Shown piece by piece: positions 14,861 through 22,504 of a stretch of 32,725 nucleotides of DNA (its first letter is position 1; each line of letters opens with the position of its first letter). Below the pieces are notes generated by a model that worked only from the letters and a program-made list of their open reading frames with translations, made no database searches and was not told the origin of the DNA. The position numbers and the translations under genes are program-made. Source of the DNA: an uncultured Lachnospiraceae bacterium (GTDB lineage: Bacteria; Bacillota; Clostridia; Lachnospirales; Lachnospiraceae); assembly GCA_947385785.1 (NCBI GenBank), contig CANDMH010000010.1:1-32725 (forward strand), written 5' to 3'.

Positions 14861-17031
14861 ACCTCCCCCTCCTCCCGCAAAATCCCGCCTACGTATATAC
14901 GTATATAGGCTTCTATCCTGTCGCCTTTTTTCCAGCACTGCCCCGCTTCCGAATACCCGCTCCCTGTTCCGCAGATAAGCCTGGGTTCCCCTGTCATCAG
15001 TTCCCGCCCGTAAAATCCTGTAAAGCTGTCTTCTCCGTAGTAGCTGATACCTGTACTGAAGTCCGTTCTCCCATGTTCCCTGTCCACAATCCCTTCCATC
15101 CGGTTCGAAATCCATTCATTATCCTCTTCTTTATCTTCTGTGACCAGGATCTTAATCATATAGCCCTCCAGATTTTCTTCTCCCAGGTATGTGACATAAA
15201 CATTCTTATATTTATATTCCTGTGAAAAGCTGTCCGGAAAAGAGATTTCCTCCTGTGCCTCACTCTCCTGATAGAGAGAGAATCCCGCCCGGTGCCAAAC
15301 GGATTCCAGATCATCGAAATATCCTTCATTATATCCGTACATCTCCACCAGGAAATCTCCCATCCTTACACTGCAGGACACCAACGCTTCCGGTTCATAT
15401 TCCCCCCGGACTGTCTCCGTCTGGCTTTCCAGCCACACCTTCCAGCCCTTTTCCTTCGTCAGCGCCAGCTCCCACACCGCGTATGCCGGACCGTCGGAGC
15501 CTCTGAACGCTGCCGCCACCGTTGCACTGCCTTCTTTCTCGTTATACTGCAGATTATAGACACGGAAACTCTCCGCAGCTGAAGTTTCCCCCGGAAAATA
15601 ATCCGGATACCCTCCTGCCTCAAACAGCTCTGCCCACCGCCGGATATCCTGTCTCTCAAACCATTCCAGTGCAAAGGCTTCATATTGCGTGGCTTCCTTC
15701 TCTGGCATCACCGACATACGGTAAACCGTATTTCCTTCTTTGAATGCCCGTAAAAACAGATATACCGCCTCCTCCGGTGTCCTGGCGTAGTAGCATCCTG
15801 CCTGAAGCAATGCATACTCCAAATCCCGCTTTGACGCAATCCGCGAAACCGTATAACCGTTTTCCCTGGCGGAACTTCCAATTCCCGCCAGCGCCAGCAT
15901 CAGCACGATACACAAAGTCACCAGCCCCACACCCCTGGGCACCCTCCGGAAATCCCGGATACGCCGGATTCTGGTCCGCATGTTCCGATAAGAGCTCGCC
16001 ATGTCGGAAGTTCCCACTTTAACGGGATTTCTCCTCTTCCCTTCACTCATGACAATCAATGTCTCGCCATACTTCCGTACATTTTCTTCCCCGCAATATT
16101 CCAGTACCCGCTGATCACACAGAGCCTCGCTGTCATTTTGTATCACGGATGTCAATATCCAGATGACAGGATTGAACCAGTTGACGGCCCGCACCAGGTG
16201 GATTCCCAGGTTAACCAGGACATCGCCGAACCGCTTGTGCAGCAGCTCGTGGACTATGACAGCTTCCATCGGTGTGACGTTGCTTTCCCCGTCTCCCGGC
16301 TTTTCCATGCCTGCCGTTTTTTCCCTGCCCACCAGCATGCCCGCATCCGCCTGTATCCTTCCTTCGCCTGAATCCTCTCTGCCCTCAGGCATTCCTGCAT
16401 CTGTCTGTATCCTTCCTCCGCCCGAATCCTTTCTGTCCTGCCGCATTTCCCTTTCGACTGAAATTTCCCCGCCCTCTGCCATTCTTCCGCCCTCCGGCCC
16501 TCTCTCGCCGGACAACATCCCCCAATCCTCCGGCAGCACCAGAACCGGCCTCACCACGCCGCAGATAAAAGGCGTACTGCTCTTCAGTATACGGATATCA
16601 TCGCAGCTTTTTAATCCGTATTTCCCGGCAATTCTGTCCACATATCTCCTTACCTCCCCGTCCGCTTTCGGCGCCCGGGCAATCCGTATCCGCAAAACCG
16701 CCCACATGACCAGGTAAAAGCCCCCCAACAGCACAGCTCCCCACAGCCAGAGCTTCCCCAGACCGATGACAGCTTGCCCATATCCCCTTTTTTCCGCCAG
16801 AAGCTTTCCCATCTCAATCCATGCCTCCAGCGGTATATCCTGAAAAACGGAAATGGGCGTGGATATCAATCCAAAGCGGACCGGCACCAGCAGGCGCACC
16901 AGCAGTACCAGCCAGATAAAATAATGCCACCTTGCATCCAGCCTGTCATGAAAAATCAGCTTGACCACCCAGATGAACAGACCGATAACAGTGGCTGCCG
17001 CCGTATATTCCAATATCCCCCAAAAATCCAT
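14842..17031 (-). CDS. BlaR1-like M56 membrane metallopeptidase
   Basis: The 729-residue protein has N-terminal membrane helices (TAAATVIGLFIWVVKLIF, YFIWLVLLVRLLVPV, LWLWGAVLLGGFYLVMWAV) and the M56 zinc motif HELLH (261-265) with Glu302 in NDSEALCD, followed by a helix at about 367-386. BlaR1 proteases cleave their BlaI repressor after sensing a signal. The C-terminal 340 residues outside the membrane (EEAVYLFLRAFKEGNTVYRMSVMPEKEA...) lack the penicillin-binding SxxK sensor domain of true BlaR1, so the signal is probably not a beta-lactam. Between the LPED segment and HELLH is an insertion of about 75 charged residues containing a 20-residue repeat. ATG 17031 follows AAGGGGG. The blaI-like gene is just upstream. 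Confidence 0.82.
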   Translation of the reverse strand: MDFWGILEYTAAATVIGLFIWVVKLIFHDRLDARWHYFIWLVLLVRLLVPVRFGLISTPISVFQDIPLEAWIEMGKLLAEKRGYGQAVIGLGKLWLWGAVLLGGFYLVMWAVLRIRIARAPKADGEVRRYVDRIAGKYGLKSCDDIRILKSSTPFICGVVRPVLVLPEDWGMLSGERGPEGGRMAEGGEISVEREMRQDRKDSGGGRIQTDAGMPEGREDSGEGRIQADAGMLVGREKTAGMEKPGDGESNVTPMEAVIVHELLHKRFGDVLVNLGIHLVRAVNWFNPVIWILTSVIQNDSEALCDQRVLEYCGEENVRKYGETLIVMSEGKRRNPVKVGTSDMASSYRNMRTRIRRIRDFRRVPRGVGLVTLCIVLMLALAGIGSSARENGYTVSRIASKRDLEYALLQAGCYYARTPEEAVYLFLRAFKEGNTVYRMSVMPEKEATQYEAFALEWFERQDIRRWAELFEAGGYPDYFPGETSAAESFRVYNLQYNEKEGSATVAAAFRGSDGPAYAVWELALTKEKGWKVWLESQTETVRGEYEPEALVSCSVRMGDFLVEMYGYNEGYFDDLESVWHRAGFSLYQESEAQEEISFPDSFSQEYKYKNVYVTYLGEENLEGYMIKILVTEDKEEDNEWISNRMEGIVDREHGRTDFSTGISYYGEDSFTGFYGRELMTGEPRLICGTGSGYSEAGQCWKKGDRIEAYIRIYVGGILREEGEVWSETL
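16314..16440 (-). repeat. In-frame tandem repeat (about 60 bp) within the M56 gene
   Basis: The stretch encodes two adjacent 20-residue units of the type G(G/E)GRIQ(T/A)DAGM..GRE, with a partial third. The unit length is a multiple of three, so copy changes keep the frame. It lengthens the loop just before the zinc-binding HELLH. Confidence 0.75.
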
Positions 17032-17138
17032 ACTGCCCCCTTTCTGCCGCAGACGGCTTTCCTCTGCCTGCAGCCCGTCTGCCGTTTTGTCTCACCAAAT
17101 CCGAAAAACCCACAATCCCCTGATACGCCCACCACAAA

Positions 17139-17516
17139 TTATTCCGGCTCTGCCTCCTGCTTTTCATATTCATCCAGCAACTTCCACAGCGCCTCCGCCT
17201 CCCGGGCCGACAGTCTGTTATCCTTCACAAAAGATGCCACCATGTTTCCCACATTCCCCCTGTACACCCTCTGCAGAAAGCTCTCCCGCTCCTGCTTCTC
17301 ACACGCCTCCCGCGGAACCGCTGCCCGGTATACATGGGGCGAACGCTCCCTGTCCACCTCGGCAAAGCCTTTTTTACAAAGCCTGGTCAGAAAGGTATGT
17401 ATCGTATTTTTATTCCATTTTTTCCCCAGGCGCTCCGCCAGCTGAGCCTGCGTCATCTCTCCCTGCCACAGCTGCTCCATCAGCAGCCACTCGCTCTCCG
17501 AAATCTTATAATCCAT
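17139..17516 (-). CDS. BlaI/MecI/CopY-family repressor
   Basis: From ATG 17516 the product is 125 residues: MDYKISESEWLLMEQLWQGEMTQAQLAERLGKKWNKNTIHTFLTRLCKKGFAEVDRE is the winged-helix DNA-binding domain of the BlaI family, and the C-terminal part carries the dimerisation helices. The start fits the family N-terminus, but AGGAGG ends only two bases before it; a TTG at 17546, in frame and preceded by GGAG, is an alternative. The operator it should bind (TACAnnTGTA type) lies about 470 bp upstream. The adjacent M56 protease would inactivate it on signal. I see no beta-lactamase in the window, so the regulated genes are probably this operon itself and unlinked targets. Confidence 0.88.
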   Translation of the reverse strand: MDYKISESEWLLMEQLWQGEMTQAQLAERLGKKWNKNTIHTFLTRLCKKGFAEVDRERSPHVYRAAVPREACEKQERESFLQRVYRGNVGNMVASFVKDNRLSAREAEALWKLLDEYEKQEAEPE

Positions 17517-17539
17517 ATCCTCCTCCTGTTTTAGTTTCA

Positions 17540-17710
17540 GTTCCAATTCCTGCTCCTACTTCTGCTTCTGTTCCTGTTCCTATTCCTGCTCCTACTTCTG
17601 CTCCTGTTCCTGTTCCTGTTCCTATTCCTATTCCTGCTCCTGCTCCTGTTCCTGTTCCTGCTTCTGTTCCTGTTCCTGCTTCTGTTCCTGCTTCTGCTTC
17701 TGTTCCGCAG
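17540..17710. repeat. Polypyrimidine/polypurine hexanucleotide repeat before blaI-like gene
   Basis: About 170 bases consist almost wholly of six-base units of the forms TTCCTG, CTCCTG, TTCCTA and CTTCTG. The minus strand, which is the one transcribed into the repressor leader, is purine-rich (CAGGAA, CAGGAG, CAGAAG) and so carries many Shine-Dalgarno-like sites. Slippage in units of six bases is likely. Confidence 0.9.
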
Positions 17711-17797
17711 CCCTCTGTTTGAATCCCATAGAGGATTTCCGGAAAATATACTCCTGCGCGCATACATCCAGAAAGTAAATCTGTCACGGGTTCATTT

Positions 17798-17924
17798 CCC
17801 GCAGCCTGCTGAGACCAGAATTTTACCGGGCAAAACGAGATTGGGATTAATACCCCGCAGCCTGCTGAGACCAGAATTTTACCGGGCAAAACGAGATTGG
17901 GATTAATACCCCGCAGCCTGCTGC
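17798..17924 (-). repeat. 56-bp tandem repeat, 2.3 copies
   Basis: Units start at 17798, 17854 and 17910 (partial), each beginning CCCGCAGCCTGCTG and including TTTTACCGGGCAAAACGAG. The period is exactly 56 bp and the two full copies are nearly identical. The reverse complement of this unit occurs at 21611-21666, which shows a dispersed family. The array lies inside the predicted leader of the BlaI-like operon. Confidence 0.9.
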
Positions 17925-17982
17925 AGGCAAGTTTATTTTCTGCGCCTCCATCATCAGGAAGCGCACATAACCATATATAAAC

Positions 17983-18037
17983 AGCCTACAGATGTAGTCT
18001 ATAATTACATACTACATCTGTAGGCTCCGTTTGTCAA
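17983..18037 (-). promoter_or_regulatory. BlaI-type operator and promoter of the repressor operon
   Basis: AGCCTACAGATGTAGT (17983-17998) and its perfect inverse (18011-18026) flank 12 bases; each arm itself contains the dyad CTACA-GA-TGTAG, matching the TACAnnTGTA operator of BlaI/MecI/CopY regulators. On the minus strand TTGACA (complement of 18032-18037) and TAGTAT (18009-18014) are 17 bp apart. One operator fills the promoter spacer and the other covers the start-site region, an arrangement suited to autorepression. Confidence 0.82.
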
Positions 18038-18111
18038 GTGAAACTTTACTTTCTTCAGGACTCCAATTACTCCAATCGCTTCGCTCAAAACCGAATCCTG
18101 CGCATAAGATT

Positions 18112-18930
18112 CTATTCTATGGAAAAACTTCCTTTATGGTGCTCAGCTGTAATTTTAACGACAACTTTTCCGGACACAGCTACGTCAAATGACGCGGTTC
18201 CAATATCGTACTCGTCAAAAATAACATTACCGTCCGCATCCTGTATTTCCATGGAAATTATCCCCTCATCGGTCCTTACCTCTATATGAAGCACATCCGT
18301 CTCCGGATGAATCCTTTTCTTCATGGTTCCGTCAAGCGAACGGTACCTGCCGCTCCAATTTCTGTATCCCTCACTGCCGACATAACCGATTCTGGTTCCG
18401 CTTCTGCTGCTTCCAAACCCCAAAGCATTTGTCAAAGAAACGCTTCCCAGAGACAGGAAAACAGCGGCAAGTATGGTAATGATGGAAAAAATCCATGGCT
18501 TGCGAACTGTCTTTTTATATTCCCGGATGTCCTCATCCGTCGTGTGCAGTTCAAAGGGTTTTCCGTCGTTTTCCTTTTCTACAAGAAGAAGCTCTTTGTT
18601 GTAAGCCCCTCCGGTGGTTGCAATTTTACCGCCTTTTTCCGCCCATGGGCGAAGGACAGCCTTCCCCACAGAATAATCAAGATTCAAATTCTTAAATAAC
18701 ACACGATAGCCGTAATCCTCCAGAAAAGACGCATACTCTTCGGATTTTTGTCTAGATTTTTCTCCGACAAATTCCACCGCGTAGCGATATTTTCCCGGTT
18801 CGCAATCCTCAAACTCATACCACGCCCTGCCTGTACGGACCAGGCGGCAGCCTTTATCCGACATTTCATTCAGCCAGTTTTCCTGTTTTTTCAAAAAGCC
18901 CCAAAAGAAGCGATAATACTTTTTACTCAT
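18112..18930 (-). CDS. DUF2812-domain membrane protein
   Basis: Start is ATG 18930 (MSKKYYRFFWGF), overlapping the PadR gene by eight bases. The 272-residue protein opens with YYRFFWGFLKKQENWLNEMSDKGCRLVRTGRAWYEFEDCEPGKYRYAVEF and LEDYGYRVLFKNLNLDYSVGKA, the pattern of DUF2812. One hydrophobic segment (WIFSIITILAAVFLSLGSVSLTNAL) follows, and then a soluble C-terminal part of about 100 residues with IEVRTDEGIISMEIQDADGNVIFDEY. DUF2812 genes are commonly paired with PadR regulators, as here. Their molecular function is not known to me; a membrane-stress role is only suggested by the pairing. Confidence 0.8.
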   Translation of the reverse strand: MSKKYYRFFWGFLKKQENWLNEMSDKGCRLVRTGRAWYEFEDCEPGKYRYAVEFVGEKSRQKSEEYASFLEDYGYRVLFKNLNLDYSVGKAVLRPWAEKGGKIATTGGAYNKELLLVEKENDGKPFELHTTDEDIREYKKTVRKPWIFSIITILAAVFLSLGSVSLTNALGFGSSRSGTRIGYVGSEGYRNWSGRYRSLDGTMKKRIHPETDVLHIEVRTDEGIISMEIQDADGNVIFDEYDIGTASFDVAVSGKVVVKITAEHHKGSFSIE

Positions 18931-19255
18931 ACTCTTCCTCCATAATATCCTCAGCAATTTTGACCAGTACTTTTAATCGAATCATTTCCTTATTACAGAC
19001 TTCTTTTCCTGCATTTGTGATAAGATACTCTTTTTTCCGTCCGCCCGCACTGCTGCAGGGCATGATCCATCCCTTCTCTTCAAGTGCTGTGAGCGCACCA
19101 TACAGCGTTCCGGCTCCAAGCACAAGACGGCCATTCGTTTTTTCTTCAATAAACTTCATGATTGCATATCCATGCTTTGGCTGATAAACCGAAAGCAAAA
19201 CAAAAAATGTTACTTCCGTCAGCGCACCGCCCTTTCTATTGTCGCGCAACTTCAT
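18923..19255 (-). CDS. PadR-family transcriptional regulator
   Basis: Start is ATG 19255 (MKLRDNRKGG), preceded by AGGAAAGGGGGC; the frame is open further upstream, but across the promoter. The 110-residue product is a typical short PadR protein: LTEVTFFVLLSVYQPKHGYAIMKFIEEKTNGRLVLGAGTLYGALTALEEKGWI is the winged helix with the GTLYxxLxxLExKGWI signature, followed by GGRKKEYLITNAGKEV and a C-terminal dimer helix. It is probably an autorepressor of the padR-DUF2812 operon. The 3' end overlaps the DUF2812 start. Confidence 0.9.
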   Translation of the reverse strand: MKLRDNRKGGALTEVTFFVLLSVYQPKHGYAIMKFIEEKTNGRLVLGAGTLYGALTALEEKGWIMPCSSAGGRKKEYLITNAGKEVCNKEMIRLKVLVKIAEDIMEEEYE

Positions 19256-19280
19256 GCCCCCTTTCCTAACATTCTCCATC

Positions 19281-19327
19281 ATTACGTTTACTGTAATAAA
19301 TATATCACTAACCGTAATATATGTCAA
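19281..19327 (-). promoter_or_regulatory. Promoter and likely operator of the padR operon
   Basis: On the minus strand, TTGACA (complement of 19322-19327) and TATATT (19299-19304) are 17 bp apart. Just downstream, ATTAC-GTTTACT-GTAAT (19281-19297) is a dyad, and the spacer also contains ACCGTAAT. This spacing fits PadR autorepression. Confidence 0.7.
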
Positions 19328-19432
19328 GCGTGTTATGAAGGTTATCTGCAAACGTTTTTGTAAATTTTCTGCCTTAGCTTCTGCCCTGAAAGATTTCCGA
19401 AACAACATTTCTGAATCGACCGAAAGAATCCC

Positions 19433-19461
19433 TTGTATTTTTAGCCCGCCTGGATTATACT
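19433..19461 (+). promoter_or_regulatory. Promoter of the chemoreceptor gene
   Basis: TTGTAT (19433-19438) and TATACT (19456-19461) are 17 bp apart, about 60 bp before the start codon. It reads as a vegetative promoter; I see no clear sigma-28 motility promoter. Confidence 0.55.
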
Positions 19462-19523
19462 GGTAAGGAAGTAAATAATTCCTGACGTAATTACATTTAT
19501 CCTCACTTGCAAAGGAGTATTGT

Positions 19524-21530
19524 ATGGAATCAGAGAGAAACAGACAGACAAAAAACAATACCGCAATGAAAAAAGGGATCGGCATCACCACAAAGCTGGC
19601 GGCAGCCATCATCTTTATCGTTGCCCTGGCAGTAGCGGTACTATTAATTGTAGTTTACAACCAGATGTCACAGGCTTTGTCGGAAAAAAGCGAAGACCTG
19701 ATTCAGACTACCACCGACAGAACCATCCAGGAGACCAGAAGCTGGATGAACCGTACGCTGACCATGCTGGAAATGCAGCGGGATACCATCGAGTATGAAG
19801 CCATGGACATTCCTGCCATGGAAGAATACATACGGCATACCGTCAATCAGAATGATGCCTACCCCGCCGGACTGTATGTGGCGCTGACAGACGGCTCCCT
19901 GTATCACGCTTCCTTCGTGCCGGGGCCTGACTTCGACACTTCCTCAAAGAGCTGGTATCAGGACGGCATCCGGTCGGAAGATTTCATTCTGGGCGATGTA
20001 TACTTTGACGAGGACAGCCAGTCCTATGTGGTAGGAGCCTCAGGTATGCTGAAAGGTGCCGACGGCGGGACCCTGGGCGTGGCAGCGGCGGATGTGTACC
20101 TGGATTCCATATCCGGCATCGTCAGCGGTATCCAGCTGGAAGAGACAGGCGGCATCTTCCTGGTAGATACCAGAACGGACACCATTATCGGACACCGTGA
20201 CCCCGAGATTACAGGAGAGAAGCTGGGGGACCTTACAGACAGCATGTATGTCTATGCCTATGAACAGATCAAATCCGGAAATACGGGACTGAGCATTCAT
20301 GACAATACCTATATCCAGATTGCCGAGGTTCCGGGCAGTGACTGGATCGCGGTCGCCTATGTTTCCCAGGGAGAAGTCCTTCAGGAATTGCTGGATCTGA
20401 CAAAATATATGACGGCAGTCGCCATACTGACCGTGCTTTTCCTGCTTCTTCTGATCATCGTCCAGGTAAGGCGTGTAATCGGCAAACCCGTAAGGGAACT
20501 GAGCCGTGCCGCCACCCGGATTGCGGAAGGCGAGCTGGACCAGAGCATTCAGTACCGCTCCAGAGACGAACTGGGCGTGCTTGCCTACGACTTCAATCAG
20601 GTCACACTGCGTCTCCGGGACTATGTAAAATATATTGACGAAATTTCGGAAAAACTCCGTGAAATTGCCGCGGGTAATCTGGATTTTACACTGGAAAATG
20701 ATTATGCCGGCGAATTTGAGAAGCTGAAAACCTCCCTGGAAGAAATATCCCTTTCCCTGAACGGCGCCATGGGCCAGATCAGCGCCGCCTCCAGGGAAGT
20801 GGCCGCCGGCGCGGGCCAGGTTTCCGGAGGCGCTATGGCGCTGTCACAGGGTTCCACGGAACAGGCGGAGGCGGTGGAAACACTGGCAGAGCACATCGGC
20901 TCCATGTCCGACAGCGTCCAGATGACCGCCCGGAACGCCCAGGAAGCCAGCCGCATTTCCCAGGATGTCAAGCGTGAGCTTCTGGAGAGCAATGACAAGA
21001 TGCAGAATATGACAGTGATTATCCAGAAAGTCAGCGACAAATCCAACGAAATCCACCGGATTGTCAAGACCATTGAGGACATCGCCTTCCAGACCAATAT
21101 TCTGGCTCTGAATGCCGCCGTGGAGGCAGCGCGTGTCGGCTCCGCCGGAAAAGGCTTCGCGGTCGTCGCGGATGAAGTCCGGGCGCTTGCCGGAAAGTCC
21201 TCGGAAGCAGCCCAGGAAACCTCCCATCTGTTGGGCGAGACCGTAAGCTCCATGGAAGAGGGTGTACGTGCCGCCCAGGATACCGCCAATTCCATGCTGG
21301 CGGTGGTGGCACAGGCTGACGAGATGAGCACTCTGGTCGCAGGCATTGCGGAGCACACCGGAAAACAGGCGGCCGACGCGGAGGAGATTTCCGTTGGCAT
21401 CGACCAGATTTCCAGCGTGGTCCAGACCAACGCCTCGACGGCGGAGCAGAGTGCGGCTGCCAGTGAAGAATTGTCCGGCCAGGCGGATATGCTTAAGAGT
21501 CTGGTAGGGAAGTTCCGTCTGAAGCGGTAA
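19524..21530 (+). CDS. Methyl-accepting chemotaxis protein with dCACHE-like sensor
   Basis: ATG 19524 follows AAGGAG by seven bases; the product has 668 residues. Transmembrane helix 1 is at about 25-46. A periplasmic-type sensor of about 245 residues follows ([74 protein letters not shown]), which fits a double-CACHE ligand domain. Transmembrane helix 2 ([21 protein letters not shown]) leads into a HAMP domain ([23 protein letters not shown]). The conserved hairpin tip is at about 513-562 ([40 protein letters not shown]). It controls CheA in the chemotaxis array. No che genes are nearby, so it is a stand-alone receptor; the ligand is unknown, with amino acids or small organic acids common for this class. 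Confidence 0.93.
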   Translation: MESERNRQTKNNTAMKKGIGITTKLAAAIIFIVALAVAVLLIVVYNQMSQALSEKSEDLIQTTTDRTIQETRSWMNRTLTMLEMQRDTIEYEAMDIPAMEEYIRHTVNQNDAYPAGLYVALTDGSLYHASFVPGPDFDTSSKSWYQDGIRSEDFILGDVYFDEDSQSYVVGASGMLKGADGGTLGVAAADVYLDSISGIVSGIQLEETGGIFLVDTRTDTIIGHRDPEITGEKLGDLTDSMYVYAYEQIKSGNTGLSIHDNTYIQIAEVPGSDWIAVAYVSQGEVLQELLDLTKYMTAVAILTVLFLLLLIIVQVRRVIGKPVRELSRAATRIAEGELDQSIQYRSRDELGVLAYDFNQVTLRLRDYVKYIDEISEKLREIAAGNLDFTLENDYAGEFEKLKTSLEEISLSLNGAMGQISAASREVAAGAGQVSGGAMALSQGSTEQAEAVETLAEHIGSMSDSVQMTARNAQEASRISQDVKRELLESNDKMQNMTVIIQKVSDKSNEIHRIVKTIEDIAFQTNILALNAAVEAARVGSAGKGFAVVADEVRALAGKSSEAAQETSHLLGETVSSMEEGVRAAQDTANSMLAVVAQADEMSTLVAGIAEHTGKQAADAEEISVGIDQISSVVQTNASTAEQSAAASEELSGQADMLKSLVGKFRLKR

Positions 21531-21610
21531 ATTTCTTTTGCGTCAGTACAGCGCTCTGTGGATGCTGTGTGCAACTGGCTGACGGAATGATCTGCCCCAC
21601 AGCAAACGGC

Positions 21611-21666
21611 GGGGTATCAGCCCTAACCTCACTTTGCCCGGCAGAACTCTGGCCGCTGCAGGCTGC
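21611..21666 (+). repeat. Single copy of the 56-bp repeat, opposite orientation
   Basis: The block starts GGGGTATCAGCCC, contains TTTGCCCGG, and ends CTGCAGGCTGC. It aligns along its whole 56 bp to the reverse complement of the tandem units at 17798-17909, with scattered substitutions. A partial second unit (AGGGTATCAG) follows directly. Confidence 0.8.
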
Positions 21667-21681
21667 AGGGTATCAGACACT

Positions 21682-21725
21682 GGGACTTTCATCCGTTAGA
21701 TTTCGCCAGTGTCGGGCAGACAAAA
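21682..21725 (+). repeat. 44-bp direct repeat, left copy
   Basis: The block starts GGGACTTTCATCCGTTAG and ends CAGACAAAA. It matches 23887-23930 at 42 of 44 positions in the same orientation. Each copy is followed directly by a terminator-like stem-loop, and the two copies flank the XRE-ImmA-PIN block. Confidence 0.88.
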
Positions 21726-21772
21726 CCGGGGCGCGGTGGCTATGTGACAGCTGCCGCGTCCCGGCTCTTTTT
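21726..21772 (+). terminator. Terminator of the chemoreceptor gene
   Basis: A GC-rich stem of about 15 bp (CCGGGGCGCGG... with ...CCGCGTCCCGG) is followed by CTCTTTTT. It lies about 200 bp after the stop codon, beyond the repeats. Confidence 0.75.
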
Positions 21773-21969
21773 GTGCTTCTATCCGTGCTCTGTCTGCCGT
21801 TCCCGTTCCGGCCGGTTCTCTGCCCGTAAAATGCTGTAAAATATACCCACGGTGACTCCTTCTTCCGCCTTGCACAATAGAAGAAGGGCTTTAAATCCGA
21901 TATTTGCCTTGAATGGTATAAAAAAACAACATAACTCTAAATAATGTTTCAAAAACGCAACATGCTATA

Positions 21970-21997
21970 TTGACAATAAATTATTTTGTGATAAAAT
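21970..21997 (+). promoter_or_regulatory. Promoter of the XRE regulator
   Basis: TTGACA (21970-21975) and TAAAAT (21992-21997) are 16 bp apart in an AT-rich stretch, about 30 bp before the start codon. Confidence 0.75.
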
Positions 21998-22025
21998 GTA
22001 AGTATGCAGGAACGGAGGGATGATT

Positions 22026-22355
22026 ATGAATGAATTGCTTGGCGGTCGTATTAAGGCATTGAGAAGTGCGAGAAATTTCACACAGGAGCAGATTGCTGAC
22101 CAGATTGGTGTGAGCAGACAAAAATATGCCCGTATTGAGAACGGCGTAAATAGTATTACATTAGATATCCTTTCAAAGATTGCAGAGGTATTGGATGTGA
22201 CAATAGGCGATATCACAAAAGTGCTTGATGAGAATCCCGTTATTGCGTATCGGGCAGGAGAAGAAGAGTCTTCGTCTCAAAAGATATTTGAAATGCTTGA
22301 TCTGTTTTATGCGAACAAGCATTTATATGCAAAGCTTACAAATAAGGATATTTAG
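22026..22355 (+). CDS. XRE-family helix-turn-helix regulator
   Basis: I start at the ATG of MNELLGGRIK (22026), seven bases after GGAGG; an in-frame ATG at 22020 touches the ribosome site. The 109-residue protein has GGRIKALRSARNFTQEQIADQIGVSRQKYARIENGVNSITLDILSKIAEVLDVTIGDIT, a classic HTH_3 domain, and a short acidic and helical tail. It should bind its own promoter as a dimer. An ImmA/IrrE protease gene follows, the arrangement of ImmR/ImmA-type switches in which the protease removes the repressor. The gene is much richer in A+T than the upstream chemoreceptor, which suggests acquisition. Confidence 0.92.
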   Translation: MNELLGGRIKALRSARNFTQEQIADQIGVSRQKYARIENGVNSITLDILSKIAEVLDVTIGDITKVLDENPVIAYRAGEEESSSQKIFEMLDLFYANKHLYAKLTNKDI

Positions 22356-22392
22356 GAACTGGCACGGAATAACTTATCGATAGTCCGCAGGA

Positions 22393-22474
22393 TTTTTCTT
22401 TGCCGGTGCCGCTTAAGAATCAGGCGCACAGTGGGCTATGTAACTGATTTCCCCACGGTGCCGGCGGAGAAAAA
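22393..22474 (+). other. Long imperfect RNA hairpin between the regulator and protease genes
   Basis: A 19-base arm (22393-22411, TTTTTCTTTGCCGGTGCCG) faces 22456-22474. The four positions that break perfect symmetry would all be G-U pairs in a plus-strand transcript but A-C mismatches in a minus-strand one. A nested stem AATCAG (22418-22423) / CTGATT (22444-22449) sits in the loop. The interval from 22356 to 22504 has no gene. No T-run follows, so it is not a simple terminator. Confidence 0.6.
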
Positions 22475-22504
22475 GACTCACACATTGCATGAGGGAGGTT
22501 TTGC

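Noticed and set aside
14842..17546. Classical beta-lactam resistance regulon (BlaR1-BlaI-BlaZ)
   Set aside because: The protease lacks the penicillin-binding sensor domain and there is no beta-lactamase gene in the window.
17506..17889. ORF with Gly/Thr/Glu repeats across the hexamer tract
   Set aside because: It is an open frame produced by the six-base repeat and the 56-bp units, without a ribosome site, and it overlaps the BlaI-like start and its leader.
17798..17924. Possible CRISPR array
   Set aside because: Units follow one another directly with a 56-bp period and no variable spacers, and no cas gene is present.
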